A program made the position numbers and the translations under genes. From Gemmatimonadota bacterium (GTDB lineage Bacteria; Gemmatimonadota; Gemmatimonadetes; Gemmatimonadales; GWC2-71-9), in assembly GCA_029863245.1 (NCBI GenBank), contig JAOTVV010000007.1:1-64000 (forward strand): a DNA stretch of 64,000 nt. Reading direction: 5' to 3'. The notes beneath the pieces were generated by a model. The model was not told where the DNA came from, did not search any database, and worked only from the letters and a program-made list of their open reading frames with translations. Positions 32,191-40,944 of the stretch are shown here, piece after piece. Numbering within the stretch: the stretch's first letter is position 1; every line of letters starts with the position of its first letter.

Positions 32191-33582
32191 CTACACTTCC
32201 TTGACCGCCTCGATCAGCTTCTTGAACGAGTCCTTGGCATCGCCGAACAGCATCGACGTGTTCGGCAGATAGAACAGCTCGTTGTCGACGCCCGCGAATC
32301 CGGGCCGCATGCTTCGCTTCATGACGATCGCGTGGTGGGCCTTGTCGACGTCGAGAATCGGCATCCCGTACAGCGGGCTCGTGGTGTCGTGCCGCGCCGC
32401 CGGGTTGACCACGTCGTTGGCGCCCACGGTCACCGACACATCGGTGCGTGGCATTTCGGGATTGATCTGATCCATGTCGTACAGCTGGTCGTACGGCACG
32501 TCCGCCTCGGCCAGCAGCACGTTCATGTGCCCCGGCATCCGGCCCGCCACGGGATGGATCGCGTACTTCACGATCACCCCGCGGGCCTGAAGCAGGTCGG
32601 CCAGCTCCCGAACCGCGTGCTGGGCCTGGGACACGGCGAGCCCGTAGCCGGGGGCGATCACAACCTGCTTCGCGTACGCCAGCATGGTCGCGGCATCCTC
32701 ATGGCTGAGCGAGCGATAACTCTTCTCACCGCCATCCCCGCCGGCACCGATCTCTTGCACGGTGGACCCGAACGCCCCGAAAAGCACGTTGGCCAGCGAC
32801 CGGTTCATCGCTTTGCACATGATGTTCGTGAGAATGAGTCCCGAGGCACCGACGAGCGCCCCCGAGATGATCAATCCCTCGTTGTTGATCACGAACCCGG
32901 TCATGGACGCTGCCAACCCGGAATACGAGTTCAGCAGCGAGATCACCACCGGCATGTCGGCCCCGCCGATCGGGATCACGGACAGGATCCCCAACAGCAA
33001 TGCCGCTGCAGAGAGCGCCAGGAACAGCGGAACGTTGTCCGGTTGGGCCACCAGCGTCACGACGAGGAGCAGCATGCCGGTGAGCAGCACTGCGTTCACC
33101 GTCTTCTGCAGCGGATAGGTCACCGCCCGACCGGTGACGAGCTCCTGCAGCTTGCCGAAAGCGATGACACTGCCCGAGAACGTGAGCCAGCCGATCACGA
33201 TACTCAGCTGAATCGCGATCCCGAAATTGAGCGGGATCTCACCGCCCGCGTTGATGTATCGGGCGTATTCCGCGCTGGCCACCACAGCCGAGGCACCACC
33301 GCCGAAGCCGTTCAACAATGCCACCATCTGCGGCATCGCCGTCATGGTCACGGTCTTGGCGAACGTCAGGCCGATGGTGGAGCCAATCACTATTCCGATG
33401 ATGATCATCGGCCAGTTGAGGATGCCCTCGAACAGGAGCGTCGTCACGATCGCGATCAGCATGCCCAGCGACGCGACCATGTTGCCCGACCGCGCCGTGG
33501 CCGGCGAGCTCAGGCGCTTGAGGCCGAAGATGAAGAGAACGGCCGCCAGCAGATACGCGAGATTGGAGATGGCGGCGGTCAT
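32191..33582 (-). CDS. pntB: NAD(P) transhydrogenase subunit beta
   Basis: 463 residues. Membrane subunit plus NADP(H)-binding domain III of proton-translocating transhydrogenase, which uses the proton gradient to reduce NADP+ with NADH. Eight or nine helices precede the hydrophilic domain. TMTAMPQMVALLNGFGGGAS and VIAPGYGLAVSQAQHAVREL are family signatures, and SVTVGANDVVNPAAR lies in the NADP site. ATG 33582 has GAGGAG 5-6 nt upstream and overlaps the pntAB stop by 4 nt (ATGA). Last gene of the pnt operon. Confidence 0.95.
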   Translation of the reverse strand: MTAAISNLAYLLAAVLFIFGLKRLSSPATARSGNMVASLGMLIAIVTTLLFEGILNWPMIIIGIVIGSTIGLTFAKTVTMTAMPQMVALLNGFGGGASAVVASAEYARYINAGGEIPLNFGIAIQLSIVIGWLTFSGSVIAFGKLQELVTGRAVTYPLQKTVNAVLLTGMLLLVVTLVAQPDNVPLFLALSAAALLLGILSVIPIGGADMPVVISLLNSYSGLAASMTGFVINNEGLIISGALVGASGLILTNIMCKAMNRSLANVLFGAFGSTVQEIGAGGDGGEKSYRSLSHEDAATMLAYAKQVVIAPGYGLAVSQAQHAVRELADLLQARGVIVKYAIHPVAGRMPGHMNVLLAEADVPYDQLYDMDQINPEMPRTDVSVTVGANDVVNPAARHDTTSPLYGMPILDVDKAHHAIVMKRSMRPGFAGVDNELFYLPNTSMLFGDAKDSFKKLIEAVKEV

Positions 33583-33875
33583 CGCTGCTCCTCTGGCTTG
33601 CGCTTGAACATATGGAGCATCCGGTCCGTGACCATGAATCCGCCAACGACGTTGATCATGGCGAAGGCCACGGCGATGACGCCGAGGATCGAGCCGATGC
33701 GCGTGTCACTCCGTCCCGCCATGATGAGCGCACCGATGATCGTGATCCCCGAGATCGCATTCGATCCCGACATGAGCGGCGTATGTAGTGTGGGGGGGAC
33801 CTTGGTGATCACTTCGAAGCCGACGAAGATCGCCAGCACGAAGACCACCAATAGGCCGACCAGTTCCTCAATCAT
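33579..33875 (-). CDS. pntAB: NAD(P) transhydrogenase subunit alpha 2 (membrane part)
   Basis: 98 residues with three helices (VGLLVVFVLAIFVGFEVI, AISGITIIGALIMAG, SILGVIAVAFAMINVVGGFM). It corresponds to the C-terminal membrane part of E. coli PntA, here a separate gene as in Rhodospirillum and many other bacteria. The linking motif VPPTLHTPLMSGSNAISG is well conserved. ATG 33875 overlaps the pntAA stop by 4 nt, and its own stop overlaps pntB by 4 nt. Confidence 0.94.
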   Translation of the reverse strand: MIEELVGLLVVFVLAIFVGFEVITKVPPTLHTPLMSGSNAISGITIIGALIMAGRSDTRIGSILGVIAVAFAMINVVGGFMVTDRMLHMFKRKPEEQR

Positions 33876-35035
33876 GACCCCTTGCCTCCCTCGACGACCT
33901 GCCGAACGCGCTCGTGGGCCACGTTGCCCTCGTGCGTCACACAAGTCCCCTTGACGATCTCGTCCTCGAAGTTGAGCTGGAGCTTGCCTTCTTTGTCGAT
34001 CAGCAGTCCCAGGAATGCATGCATGTTCTTGGCGTACATCTGGCTGGCGTGGACTGGCATTCCGGCAGGCAGATTCAACGGTCCGATGATGGTGACGCCG
34101 TGCTTTTCCAGGGTTTCGCCGGCCTTGGTGAGCTCGCAGTTGCCGCCCGCTTCGGCCGCCAAGTCGACGATGATGCTCGCGGGCGGCATATCCTTCACCA
34201 TTTGCTCCGTGATGAGCGTCGGCGCCGGCTTGCCCGGAATCAGTGCGGTTGTGATGACCACATCGACCTTCTTGATATGCTCGTGGAGGAACTCCAACTC
34301 GCGTTTGTGCTGATCTTCCGACAGCTCCTTGGCGTACCCGCCGGCTCCCTCCCCCTCGACGGCGCCAGCCTCCGGGGAGATGAACTTGGCCCCCAGACTC
34401 TCGATCTGCTCCTTCACCGCCGGCCGCACGTCGAAGGCCTGCACCACGGCACCGAGGCGCTTGGCCGTGGCGATCGCCTGCAGTCCTGCCACGCCGGCGC
34501 CGATGACCAGCACCTTCGCGGGGGCGATCGTGCCGGCCGCCGTCACCAGCATGGGAAAGAACCTGGCGTTCAGCGACGCCGCGAGGAGCACGGCGCGATA
34601 GCCGGCGATCGTGCTCATCGACGAGAGCACGTCCATACTCTGCGCCCGCGAAATGCGGGGGAGCAGCTCGAGGCTGAAGCTCGTAGCCTTCCCATTCGCG
34701 AGCGCCCTGACCAGGGCGTGGTTCGTGAGTGGCTGCAGCATGCCGATGACGACGGCACCTTCCTTGAGCAGCGCCACTTCGTCACGGCCCTCGCTCGCCA
34801 GCATCGGGCGCTGGACACGCAGGACCATGTCGGCGTGCCGCCACACGGCATCGCGGTCGGTCACGATCTTGGCGCCAACGGCCTCATACGCCGCATCGGC
34901 ATGACCCGCGCCGATGCCAGCGTCGTGTTCGACATGCACCTCGACCGACTGGGCGACCAGGCGCTTCACCACATCGGGCGTCAGCGCCACCCGTCGCTCG
35001 TTGGAAGAAGATTCTTTGGGGACGGAAACGATCAC
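33872..35035 (-). CDS. pntAA: NAD(P) transhydrogenase subunit alpha 1 (NAD-binding part)
   Basis: 387 residues. Soluble domain I of transhydrogenase, related to alanine dehydrogenase. The NAD-binding Rossmann loop is VLVIGAGVAGLQAIATAKRLG, the RQD-type region is LPRISRAQSMDVLSSM, and the conserved pocket IVDLAAEAGGNCELT is present. The start is GTG 35035 with AGGAG about 8 nt upstream. First gene of a three-gene operon joined by ATGA overlaps, which sets a fixed subunit ratio. Confidence 0.95.
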   Translation of the reverse strand: MIVSVPKESSSNERRVALTPDVVKRLVAQSVEVHVEHDAGIGAGHADAAYEAVGAKIVTDRDAVWRHADMVLRVQRPMLASEGRDEVALLKEGAVVIGMLQPLTNHALVRALANGKATSFSLELLPRISRAQSMDVLSSMSTIAGYRAVLLAASLNARFFPMLVTAAGTIAPAKVLVIGAGVAGLQAIATAKRLGAVVQAFDVRPAVKEQIESLGAKFISPEAGAVEGEGAGGYAKELSEDQHKRELEFLHEHIKKVDVVITTALIPGKPAPTLITEQMVKDMPPASIIVDLAAEAGGNCELTKAGETLEKHGVTIIGPLNLPAGMPVHASQMYAKNMHAFLGLLIDKEGKLQLNFEDEIVKGTCVTHEGNVAHERVRQVVEGGKGS

Positions 35036-35204
35036 GAGTAGGTCTCCTCACATGCTGCGGAGGGTATCGAGAAAAAACGGGAGTGGGACGTCGGGAGGGT
35101 ATTCGCCACGATGGCGGACCGCGTGGATCGCCGCGCTCCGCGTCTTGCCCAGCTGTCTCGTGACGAACCGCTCCCCAGCTTCCCGCTCCCCGATGAAAAG
35201 GCTT

Positions 35205-36308
35205 CTATTTGCGCGTGAAATCTACAAGCGCCCGTAGCCGTTGGGGAGCCCTGGTTCCGAACACGTCGGGCGGGCTCACGGTGATCACGCGGGGCCGCAC
35301 CCCGGGGCCGCCGGGCGCTCCATCCGGCCCGGCCGCGCCGTCGGCTCCAGCCGGTCCAGCCGTTCCGTCCGGGCAGCGACGGGCATCCACGACGGTGCCG
35401 GTCCCGCCGGCCCCACCCGGCCCGCCCTCGCCGGGTGACCCACCGGGGCCGCCCCGTCCGCCCACTGTGCGACCGTCCACGAGCCCCGCCAGGAACGGCT
35501 GGTCCGTTGGCGCGATGATCGTGATCGGTCCGCCCGGACCACCGGGGCCGCCGGGACCGCCGTTGCCACCGGCGCCGCCCGCGCCACCCCGACCACCCGG
35601 GCAGCCATCGGCTCCCTTGGCTCCCGCAGCACCGTCCGCCCCAGACACACCCCGGCCCCCGGATCCACCGATCGACTCGATCACGAACCAGTCGGCGGGC
35701 GGCACCGCGTCGGCATCCTGCAGCACGAAGAACGGCGGAGCATCTCCGACCTCGATCCCCAGCACCAACAGACGCTCGTAGAACGGCGATCGGAGCACGG
35801 CGAGCCGCAGCAGCACGTCAGGTCCCGAGAACCCCGGTCGGCCCGGTCGGCCCGTGGCACCCACGAACCGGAAAGCGTGGCGGAGACAGGAATACTCGGG
35901 GGCGACTACTGTCGAGGCTGACAACTCGGGGCGCGCCTTCAGGTCCACGCGGAACTCGAAGCCGTTCATCCCACTCACCAGGGGATCGGGGTCGGTGCTC
36001 CAGTCCCCGTCCTCCTGGCTCACCGCCTCGCGGCTGTAGCGGTTGAGAAAGACCACGTGGAGCGCCGGCGGTCGGTCCTTGTCATACGAGCGGGCAAAGG
36101 GGACCACCGTCCCATCTCGGAGCACGGCCTCGTAGTCGGCGCGAACGGTCTGACCCGGGCAGATGACGTCGGACGCCGTCGACAGACGGAGCTCGGTGAT
36201 GTTCGCCACCAAACCCGGATCCGGAGCGAAATCCGGCGGTGGGCTCTTGCTGGAGCACGCACCGATCACCCCGAGCAACAACCCGATCAGCAGAGCACGA
36301 TACGACAT
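35205..36308 (-). CDS. Lipoprotein with collagen-like glycine-rich region
   Basis: 367 residues. Signal MSYRALLIGLLLGVIGACSS with lipobox IGAC (Cys18). Residues about 20-205 form a globular domain of unknown family (two Cys: VICPGQ, YSCLRH). From about 212 to 355 the sequence is collagen-like: runs of G-x-y and GG such as GADGAAGAKGADGCPGGRG and GGNGGPGGPGGPGGP, broken by ITIIAPTDQPFLAGLVDGRT. A short tail (RVITVSPPDVFGTRAPQRLR) closes it. The repeats have many GG pairs, so a true triple helix is uncertain. ATG 36308 has GGGAG 9-10 nt upstream. Probably cell-surface or periplasmic; function unknown. Confidence 0.75.
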   Translation of the reverse strand: MSYRALLIGLLLGVIGACSSKSPPPDFAPDPGLVANITELRLSTASDVICPGQTVRADYEAVLRDGTVVPFARSYDKDRPPALHVVFLNRYSREAVSQEDGDWSTDPDPLVSGMNGFEFRVDLKARPELSASTVVAPEYSCLRHAFRFVGATGRPGRPGFSGPDVLLRLAVLRSPFYERLLVLGIEVGDAPPFFVLQDADAVPPADWFVIESIGGSGGRGVSGADGAAGAKGADGCPGGRGGAGGAGGNGGPGGPGGPGGPITIIAPTDQPFLAGLVDGRTVGGRGGPGGSPGEGGPGGAGGTGTVVDARRCPDGTAGPAGADGAAGPDGAPGGPGVRPRVITVSPPDVFGTRAPQRLRALVDFTRK

Positions 36309-36382
36309 GACACGACGCTCCCGTGTGGCACGTTCAGGGTTCAGGCCGGTCGGGCTCTTTGCACGCGTTCCGACACAGCCGG

Positions 36383-37435
36383 TCACCCGCCTCTGGTGTG
36401 CATCTCCCGGTGCGGATCCTGGCGCAGCCGATCCAATTGGTAAAGCGGTCCCCGGTCGGCAGAAGTCAGTCGGTCTTCCGCGCCCCGGTCGGTACGTTTT
36501 TGCCAGGCCGCTCCGAGCTTGGCGGCGATCTCGTCGTCCGACGCGCCACTGCGAAGCAGATCTCGCAGGTCGACGCCCCGATCAGCATACAGACACATGA
36601 ACCACATGCCGTCGGCAGTGAGTCGGGCCCGCCCGCACATCCCGCAGAAGGGTCGGGTCGTCGACGCGATGATGCCGAACGTGGTAGCGTTCGGAAGGGC
36701 AAACCGCTCCGCCGGGGCTCGGCCATCGGACGGGTCGGGCAGCGGCGTCGTCCCCCCGTAGTGCGCGTCGAGCCTCTCGAGGATCTCGGCACGGGGCACG
36801 ACATCCGCCGGCGACCACTGGGTTGCGCCGCCCACATCCATGTACTCGATGAACCGAACCTCGAGCCTCCGCTCCCGACCGAATTCCAGCAGATCCACCA
36901 GCTCGTCTTCATTGAAGCCGCGCACGATTACCGCATTCACCTTTGTGCGTCGGAACCCCGCCGCGCGCACGGCCTCGATGCCTTCGATCACGTCCGTGAA
37001 CCGGGCGCGCCCCGAGAAACGCTTGAACCGATCGGGTTGCAGCGTGTCGAGGCTCACCGTGACCCGATCGAGCCCCGCCGCCTTGAGCGCCGCGGCATGA
37101 CGGGCCAGCATCACCCCATTGGTGGTGATGGCGAGATCCCGAATACGGTGATTGGCCTTGAGTTGTGTGACCAATGTGGGGAGATCGTGCCGCAGCAACG
37201 GCTCGCCTCCCGTGAGCCGGACCTTGGTCACGCCCAAGGTTGTGAACACCTGCACCAGCCGAGCGATTTCCTCGAAGTGGAGAATCGACCCCCGGGGCAG
37301 CCACACGTAGTCTTCTTCCGGCATGCAGTACCGACAGCGCAAATTGCAGCGATCGGTGACCGAGATCCGGAGACTGTTGAGCCAGCGCCCGTGGGCGTCC
37401 TGGACTGGTAGCGGCGTGCCGGCTGAAGGCGTCAT
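36383..37435 (-). CDS. moaA: GTP 3',8-cyclase MoaA (molybdenum cofactor biosynthesis)
   Basis: 350 residues. Radical-SAM enzyme converting GTP to 3',8-cyclo-7,8-dihydro-GTP, the first step of molybdopterin synthesis. The N-terminal cluster motif is TDRCNLRCRYCMPEED (CxxxCxxC). The C-terminal [4Fe-4S] site is CGMCGRARLTADGMWFMC, and the protein ends in the conserved GG (TRGG). Two starts are possible, ATG 37435 and ATG 37447; neither has a Shine-Dalgarno. A TACAAT hexamer (complement of 37446-37451) lies 10 nt before ATG 37435, which would fit a leaderless transcript. No other moa genes are in the window. Confidence 0.93.
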   Translation of the reverse strand: MTPSAGTPLPVQDAHGRWLNSLRISVTDRCNLRCRYCMPEEDYVWLPRGSILHFEEIARLVQVFTTLGVTKVRLTGGEPLLRHDLPTLVTQLKANHRIRDLAITTNGVMLARHAAALKAAGLDRVTVSLDTLQPDRFKRFSGRARFTDVIEGIEAVRAAGFRRTKVNAVIVRGFNEDELVDLLEFGRERRLEVRFIEYMDVGGATQWSPADVVPRAEILERLDAHYGGTTPLPDPSDGRAPAERFALPNATTFGIIASTTRPFCGMCGRARLTADGMWFMCLYADRGVDLRDLLRSGASDDEIAAKLGAAWQKRTDRGAEDRLTSADRGPLYQLDRLRQDPHREMHTRGG

Positions 37436-37506
37436 ATACGCGTGCATTGTACGACGAGGCTGCCGATGGGGCCAGGCCAGGCCACAAACTCCGCCGAGGC
37501 CATCAG

Positions 37507-40125
37507 GTGAGCGGACGTGACATCCCCATCCGAGACCCGGCGACCCGCCGCCTACCATCCCTCCTCATGGCGGCGTTGGTGCCGTTGGCCCTCGGTGCCT
37601 GCCAACGCGCAGCGGTCGACACCTCACCCGGCGTTTCCCTGGCGCTTGCCCGTCATCGCGCGGCAACACTGAGCGCCGTGCGATACGCCGTCGACGTGAC
37701 CATTCCGCCCGACCGCAATTCCCCCGTGACCGGAACCGTGACCGTGCGATTTCATCTGGCGGACCGCGGACACCCGGTCGTGCTCGATTTCACCGGCCCG
37801 CCAGACCGCCTCACGGGCATGACCGCCGGAGGCGCCCCCGTGGCATTGCAGGTTCGGGGCGGCCACGTCGTCGTGCCAGCCAATCGGTTGGTCGAGGGCG
37901 AGAACGAGATCTCGCTTGCCTTTGTCGCGGGCGATGGGGCCCTCAATCGCCAAGAGGAGTTCCTCTACTCGCTGTTCGTCCCCGACCGAGCCTCTTCGGC
38001 ATTTCCGTGTTTCGATCAGCCCGACCTCAAGGCCCGCTTTCGCCTCACGTTGACGGTTCCCGCGACGTGGACCGCCGTCACCAACACGGCGCTCGTTGGG
38101 ATCGACTCCGCGGAAGCAACCGCGACATACCGATACGCAGAGACACTTCCCATCAGCACGTATCTGTTCGCTTTCGCGGCGGGGCGCTTTCAGGTCGAGG
38201 AAGCCGTCCGAAACGGCCGTGTGATGCGGTTGTTTCATCGGGAGAGCGACCGGCAGGCGCTCGAGCGGAACCGCGACGCGATCTTCGATCTCCACGCGGC
38301 CGCGCTGAGCTGGCTCGAAGCGTACACCGCCCTGCCCTACCCTTTCGAGAAATTCGATTTCGTTGCCGTGCCGTCTTTCCAATACCGAGGCATGGAGCAC
38401 CCCGGTGCCATCCTCTACCGGGCCTCGACGCTGCTTCTCGACGAATCCGCCACCCAAGTGCAACAGCTGGATCGAGCGAGCGTGATCGCACACGAGACGG
38501 CGCACATGTGGTTCGGAGATCTCGTGACGATGCGATGGTTCGACGACGTGTGGATGAAGGAGGTCTTCGCCAACTTCATGGCAGCGAAGATCGTCAATCC
38601 GTCGTTCCCAGCCCTCGATCACGATTTGCGGTTCTTCCTGGCGCACCACCCCGATGCCTACGGTGTGGATCGCACCGCCGGTGCAAACCCGATCCGTCAG
38701 GAGCTGGAGAACCTCGACGAGGCGGGCAGTCTCTACGGCGCGATCATCTACGAGAAGGCCCCGATCGTCATGCGTCAGCTCGAACGCGTCATGGGCGAGG
38801 ATGCAATGCGCGACGGGCTTCGGCGTCACCTCAGTGACGCGGCCTACGGGAATGCGTCCTGGCCAGACCTCATCACGATCCTCGACCGGCTGACCGACGA
38901 GGACCTCGTCGCGTGGAGTCGCGTGTGGGTCGAGGAGTCGGGGAGGCCCACGGTTGAGGTGACGCTCTCGGTGGGAGCTGATGGGACCGTGTCCGGCATG
39001 GAGGTCGTACAAGCAGATCCCGCCGTTCGTGGGCGGACGTGGAATCAGGCACTTGAGGTGGCTGTCGGCACTGCGGGCACCGTCCGACGGATTCCCGTCT
39101 GGCTACGATCGGCAGTCACCGAGGTGCCCGAGGCGATTGGGCTGGCACACATCGACTTCGTCCTACCGGGCGCCGACGGGTTGGGCTACGCGCACGTCCG
39201 CCTCGATGGGCGGAGTCGCGAATACCTGATGGCCCACATGGCCCGTATCGCCGACCCCATCGTCCGCAGCGTGGCCTGGATGGCACTGTGGGAGGGCGTG
39301 CTCTACGGAGATCTTTCGCCGGGCAGCTTTCTCGATGCCGCCGTTGCCGCCCTCGCGACGGAACCGGACGAGCAAGTCGCGCAGCAGCTCCTCGAGTTCA
39401 TCCGCCCGGCGTATTGGCGGTTCGTGACAGCAGAGGAGCGCGTGCGTCGGGCGCCGGTAGTGGAGCAGGCGCTGTGGGCCGGCATTGGGCGGAGCACCAC
39501 GATGAGCCTCAAGGCGGCGTATTTCAACGCCTTCACGTCGATGGCTCTGACATCCCCGGCGGTCGGTCGGTTGGAGCGGATCTGGGCCCAGCGCGAAGCG
39601 ATACCCGGCCTCCCGCTCGGCGAGCGCCAGTATGTTGCACTTGCCGAGGCGCTGGCCGTGCGAGGCGTGCCAGCCGCGACGGCGATACTCGAACAGCAGC
39701 TGGCGAGGATCGCCGACCCCGATCGACGGGCACGCTTCGCGTTCGTGATGCCTGCCCTGTCGTCAGACGTTGGGGTGCGCGACTCGGTGTTCGCGAGCTT
39801 TCGAGGACTCGAGAGCCGTGAGCGGGAGGCGTGGGTTTTGGAGGCCATGGCCTGTCTCAACCACCCGCTCCGCTCGGCCCAGGCCGAGCACTACGTGCGG
39901 CCGGGCCTCGAGCTGGTCGCGGAGATCCAGCGCACGGGCGACATCTTCTTCCCGCTCCGATGGCTCCATACGCTGCTGGACGGGCACGCGTCCGACGCGG
40001 TTGCTCGGACCGTGCGACAGTTCCTGGACGAACGCCCCGAGTACCCGCCGCGGCTTCGCGGCAAGATCTTGCAGGCAGCCGATGACCTGTTTCGAGCCGC
40101 GGAGATCATCGGCCCTGTGCGATGA
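37507..40125 (+). CDS. Lipid-anchored M1 family metallopeptidase (aminopeptidase N-like)
   Basis: 872 residues. The zinc motif is HETAHMWFGDLVT (His329, Glu330, His333) with the third ligand Glu352 in WMKEVFANFMA, so the gluzincin site is complete. The exopeptidase GAMEN motif reads YRGMEHPGAILYR (Glu297), a variant that may alter N-terminus recognition. Signal RRLPSLLMAALVPLALGACQ with lipobox LGAC predicts a lipoprotein. GTG 37507 is chosen because GAGG lies exactly 7 nt upstream; an earlier GTG at 37447 would overlap moaA. The C-terminal ERAP1-like helical domain is present. Likely role: trimming peptides at the cell envelope. Confidence 0.88.
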   Translation: MSGRDIPIRDPATRRLPSLLMAALVPLALGACQRAAVDTSPGVSLALARHRAATLSAVRYAVDVTIPPDRNSPVTGTVTVRFHLADRGHPVVLDFTGPPDRLTGMTAGGAPVALQVRGGHVVVPANRLVEGENEISLAFVAGDGALNRQEEFLYSLFVPDRASSAFPCFDQPDLKARFRLTLTVPATWTAVTNTALVGIDSAEATATYRYAETLPISTYLFAFAAGRFQVEEAVRNGRVMRLFHRESDRQALERNRDAIFDLHAAALSWLEAYTALPYPFEKFDFVAVPSFQYRGMEHPGAILYRASTLLLDESATQVQQLDRASVIAHETAHMWFGDLVTMRWFDDVWMKEVFANFMAAKIVNPSFPALDHDLRFFLAHHPDAYGVDRTAGANPIRQELENLDEAGSLYGAIIYEKAPIVMRQLERVMGEDAMRDGLRRHLSDAAYGNASWPDLITILDRLTDEDLVAWSRVWVEESGRPTVEVTLSVGADGTVSGMEVVQADPAVRGRTWNQALEVAVGTAGTVRRIPVWLRSAVTEVPEAIGLAHIDFVLPGADGLGYAHVRLDGRSREYLMAHMARIADPIVRSVAWMALWEGVLYGDLSPGSFLDAAVAALATEPDEQVAQQLLEFIRPAYWRFVTAEERVRRAPVVEQALWAGIGRSTTMSLKAAYFNAFTSMALTSPAVGRLERIWAQREAIPGLPLGERQYVALAEALAVRGVPAATAILEQQLARIADPDRRARFAFVMPALSSDVGVRDSVFASFRGLESREREAWVLEAMACLNHPLRSAQAEHYVRPGLELVAEIQRTGDIFFPLRWLHTLLDGHASDAVARTVRQFLDERPEYPPRLRGKILQAADDLFRAAEIIGPVR

Positions 40126-40290
40126 GGTGACAGCGCTCACCCCATGTCCTCGGCCGTGCCGCAACTGTTCAGCCGCACGGACAAAATGCGATGGTGGCAA
40201 CGCCCGCCGGGGGGCGTGGAGGGCTCGAAAACGTACGATAAGTCACTGTGCTGCAATGGGTTAGGAGGATGCGGCCGGTGCCCGGAAGCC

Positions 40291-40306
40291 TGGCATGCTT
40301 TTGGCG
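40291..40306 (+). promoter_or_regulatory. Possible sigma-54-type promoter
   Basis: TGGCATG-N4-TGGC has the diagnostic GG and GC dinucleotides spaced by exactly 10 nt. The -12 box deviates (TGGC for TTGC). An AT-rich stretch TTATATTATT follows directly at 40308-40317. It lies about 85 nt upstream of the 40392 start. The AT-rich stretch could instead be a sigma-70 -10 without a good -35. Confidence 0.25.
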
Positions 40307-40391
40307 CTTATATTATTCGGGTAGCGGGTGGCGGTGTCTCTGCGGAGATGCCTTGGGACCCACGGACAGAGGTACGCACGCGGAGTTGGCC

Positions 40392-40871
40392 ATGAACAGT
40401 TGCATCGAGAGTGGTTCATCGCTGGCCTATCAGCGGCTCGACGAGGCGGTCGAGCGGCTCGCCCCTGCGGTGACTGCCCTGCTCCAGCGTTCGGCTCCCG
40501 ACGGGGCGGTCGTGACCGAGGGGGAGGAGTTCGGACTCCGCTCGGTGGTTCCGGTGCGGTTCCCTGACGGCATTGGCCGAGGCGACGTGGTCGCCCGCGT
40601 GTTCAGATATCGGGACTATCTCCGCGTGGATGTGGAGATCGTGCACAACAGGATGTTCGCGAGAAAAGACGGCGGCCCGTCCGAGCGGCGCTGCTATCTG
40701 AACGATTTCGTCGCCTCGCTGTCGCTCGCGGCCGACGCGACCGCATTGACGCCCGAGTTCGAGCGCAGCGTGCTCCGCGGCATCGCCGGAGCGCGCGAGG
40801 GCGTTCAGCGCCACAACCGCGAGCAGGCCGCGCCTTGGGGACAAGTGACGGTTGCCGCCGCGATGGACTGA
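40392..40871 (+). CDS. Conserved-looking hypothetical protein, 159 aa
   Basis: ATG 40392 with GGAG 7 nt upstream. Starts MNSCIESGSSLAYQRLDEAV. Mixed alpha/beta composition, no signal peptide and no membrane helix; a central strand-rich part (SVVPVRFPDGIGRGDVVARV and DYLRVDVEIVHNRMFARKDG) is flanked by helices. No family recognised. Transcribed alone behind a 266-nt upstream gap and followed by a strong terminator, so it is probably an independent unit. Confidence 0.65.
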   Translation: MNSCIESGSSLAYQRLDEAVERLAPAVTALLQRSAPDGAVVTEGEEFGLRSVVPVRFPDGIGRGDVVARVFRYRDYLRVDVEIVHNRMFARKDGGPSERRCYLNDFVASLSLAADATALTPEFERSVLRGIAGAREGVQRHNREQAAPWGQVTVAAAMD

Positions 40872-40903
40872 CCGCGAGCGCAGCTGGCTCGGTTGCCTGA
40901 ACG

Positions 40904-40931
40904 GGGGGCGACACCGATCGGTGTCGCCCCC
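40904..40931. terminator. Bidirectional intrinsic terminator
   Basis: A perfect 12-bp GC-rich stem (40904-40915 with 40920-40931) and a GATC tetraloop, between the 159-aa gene (plus) and the converging membrane hydrolase gene (minus). Confidence 0.85.
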
Positions 40932-40944
40932 TTCGCGCTTCCCG

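Noticed and set aside
32332-33954. A 540-codon plus-strand frame opposite pntB and pntAB
   Set aside because: His/Arg/Gln-rich antisense shadow of well-conserved transhydrogenase genes.
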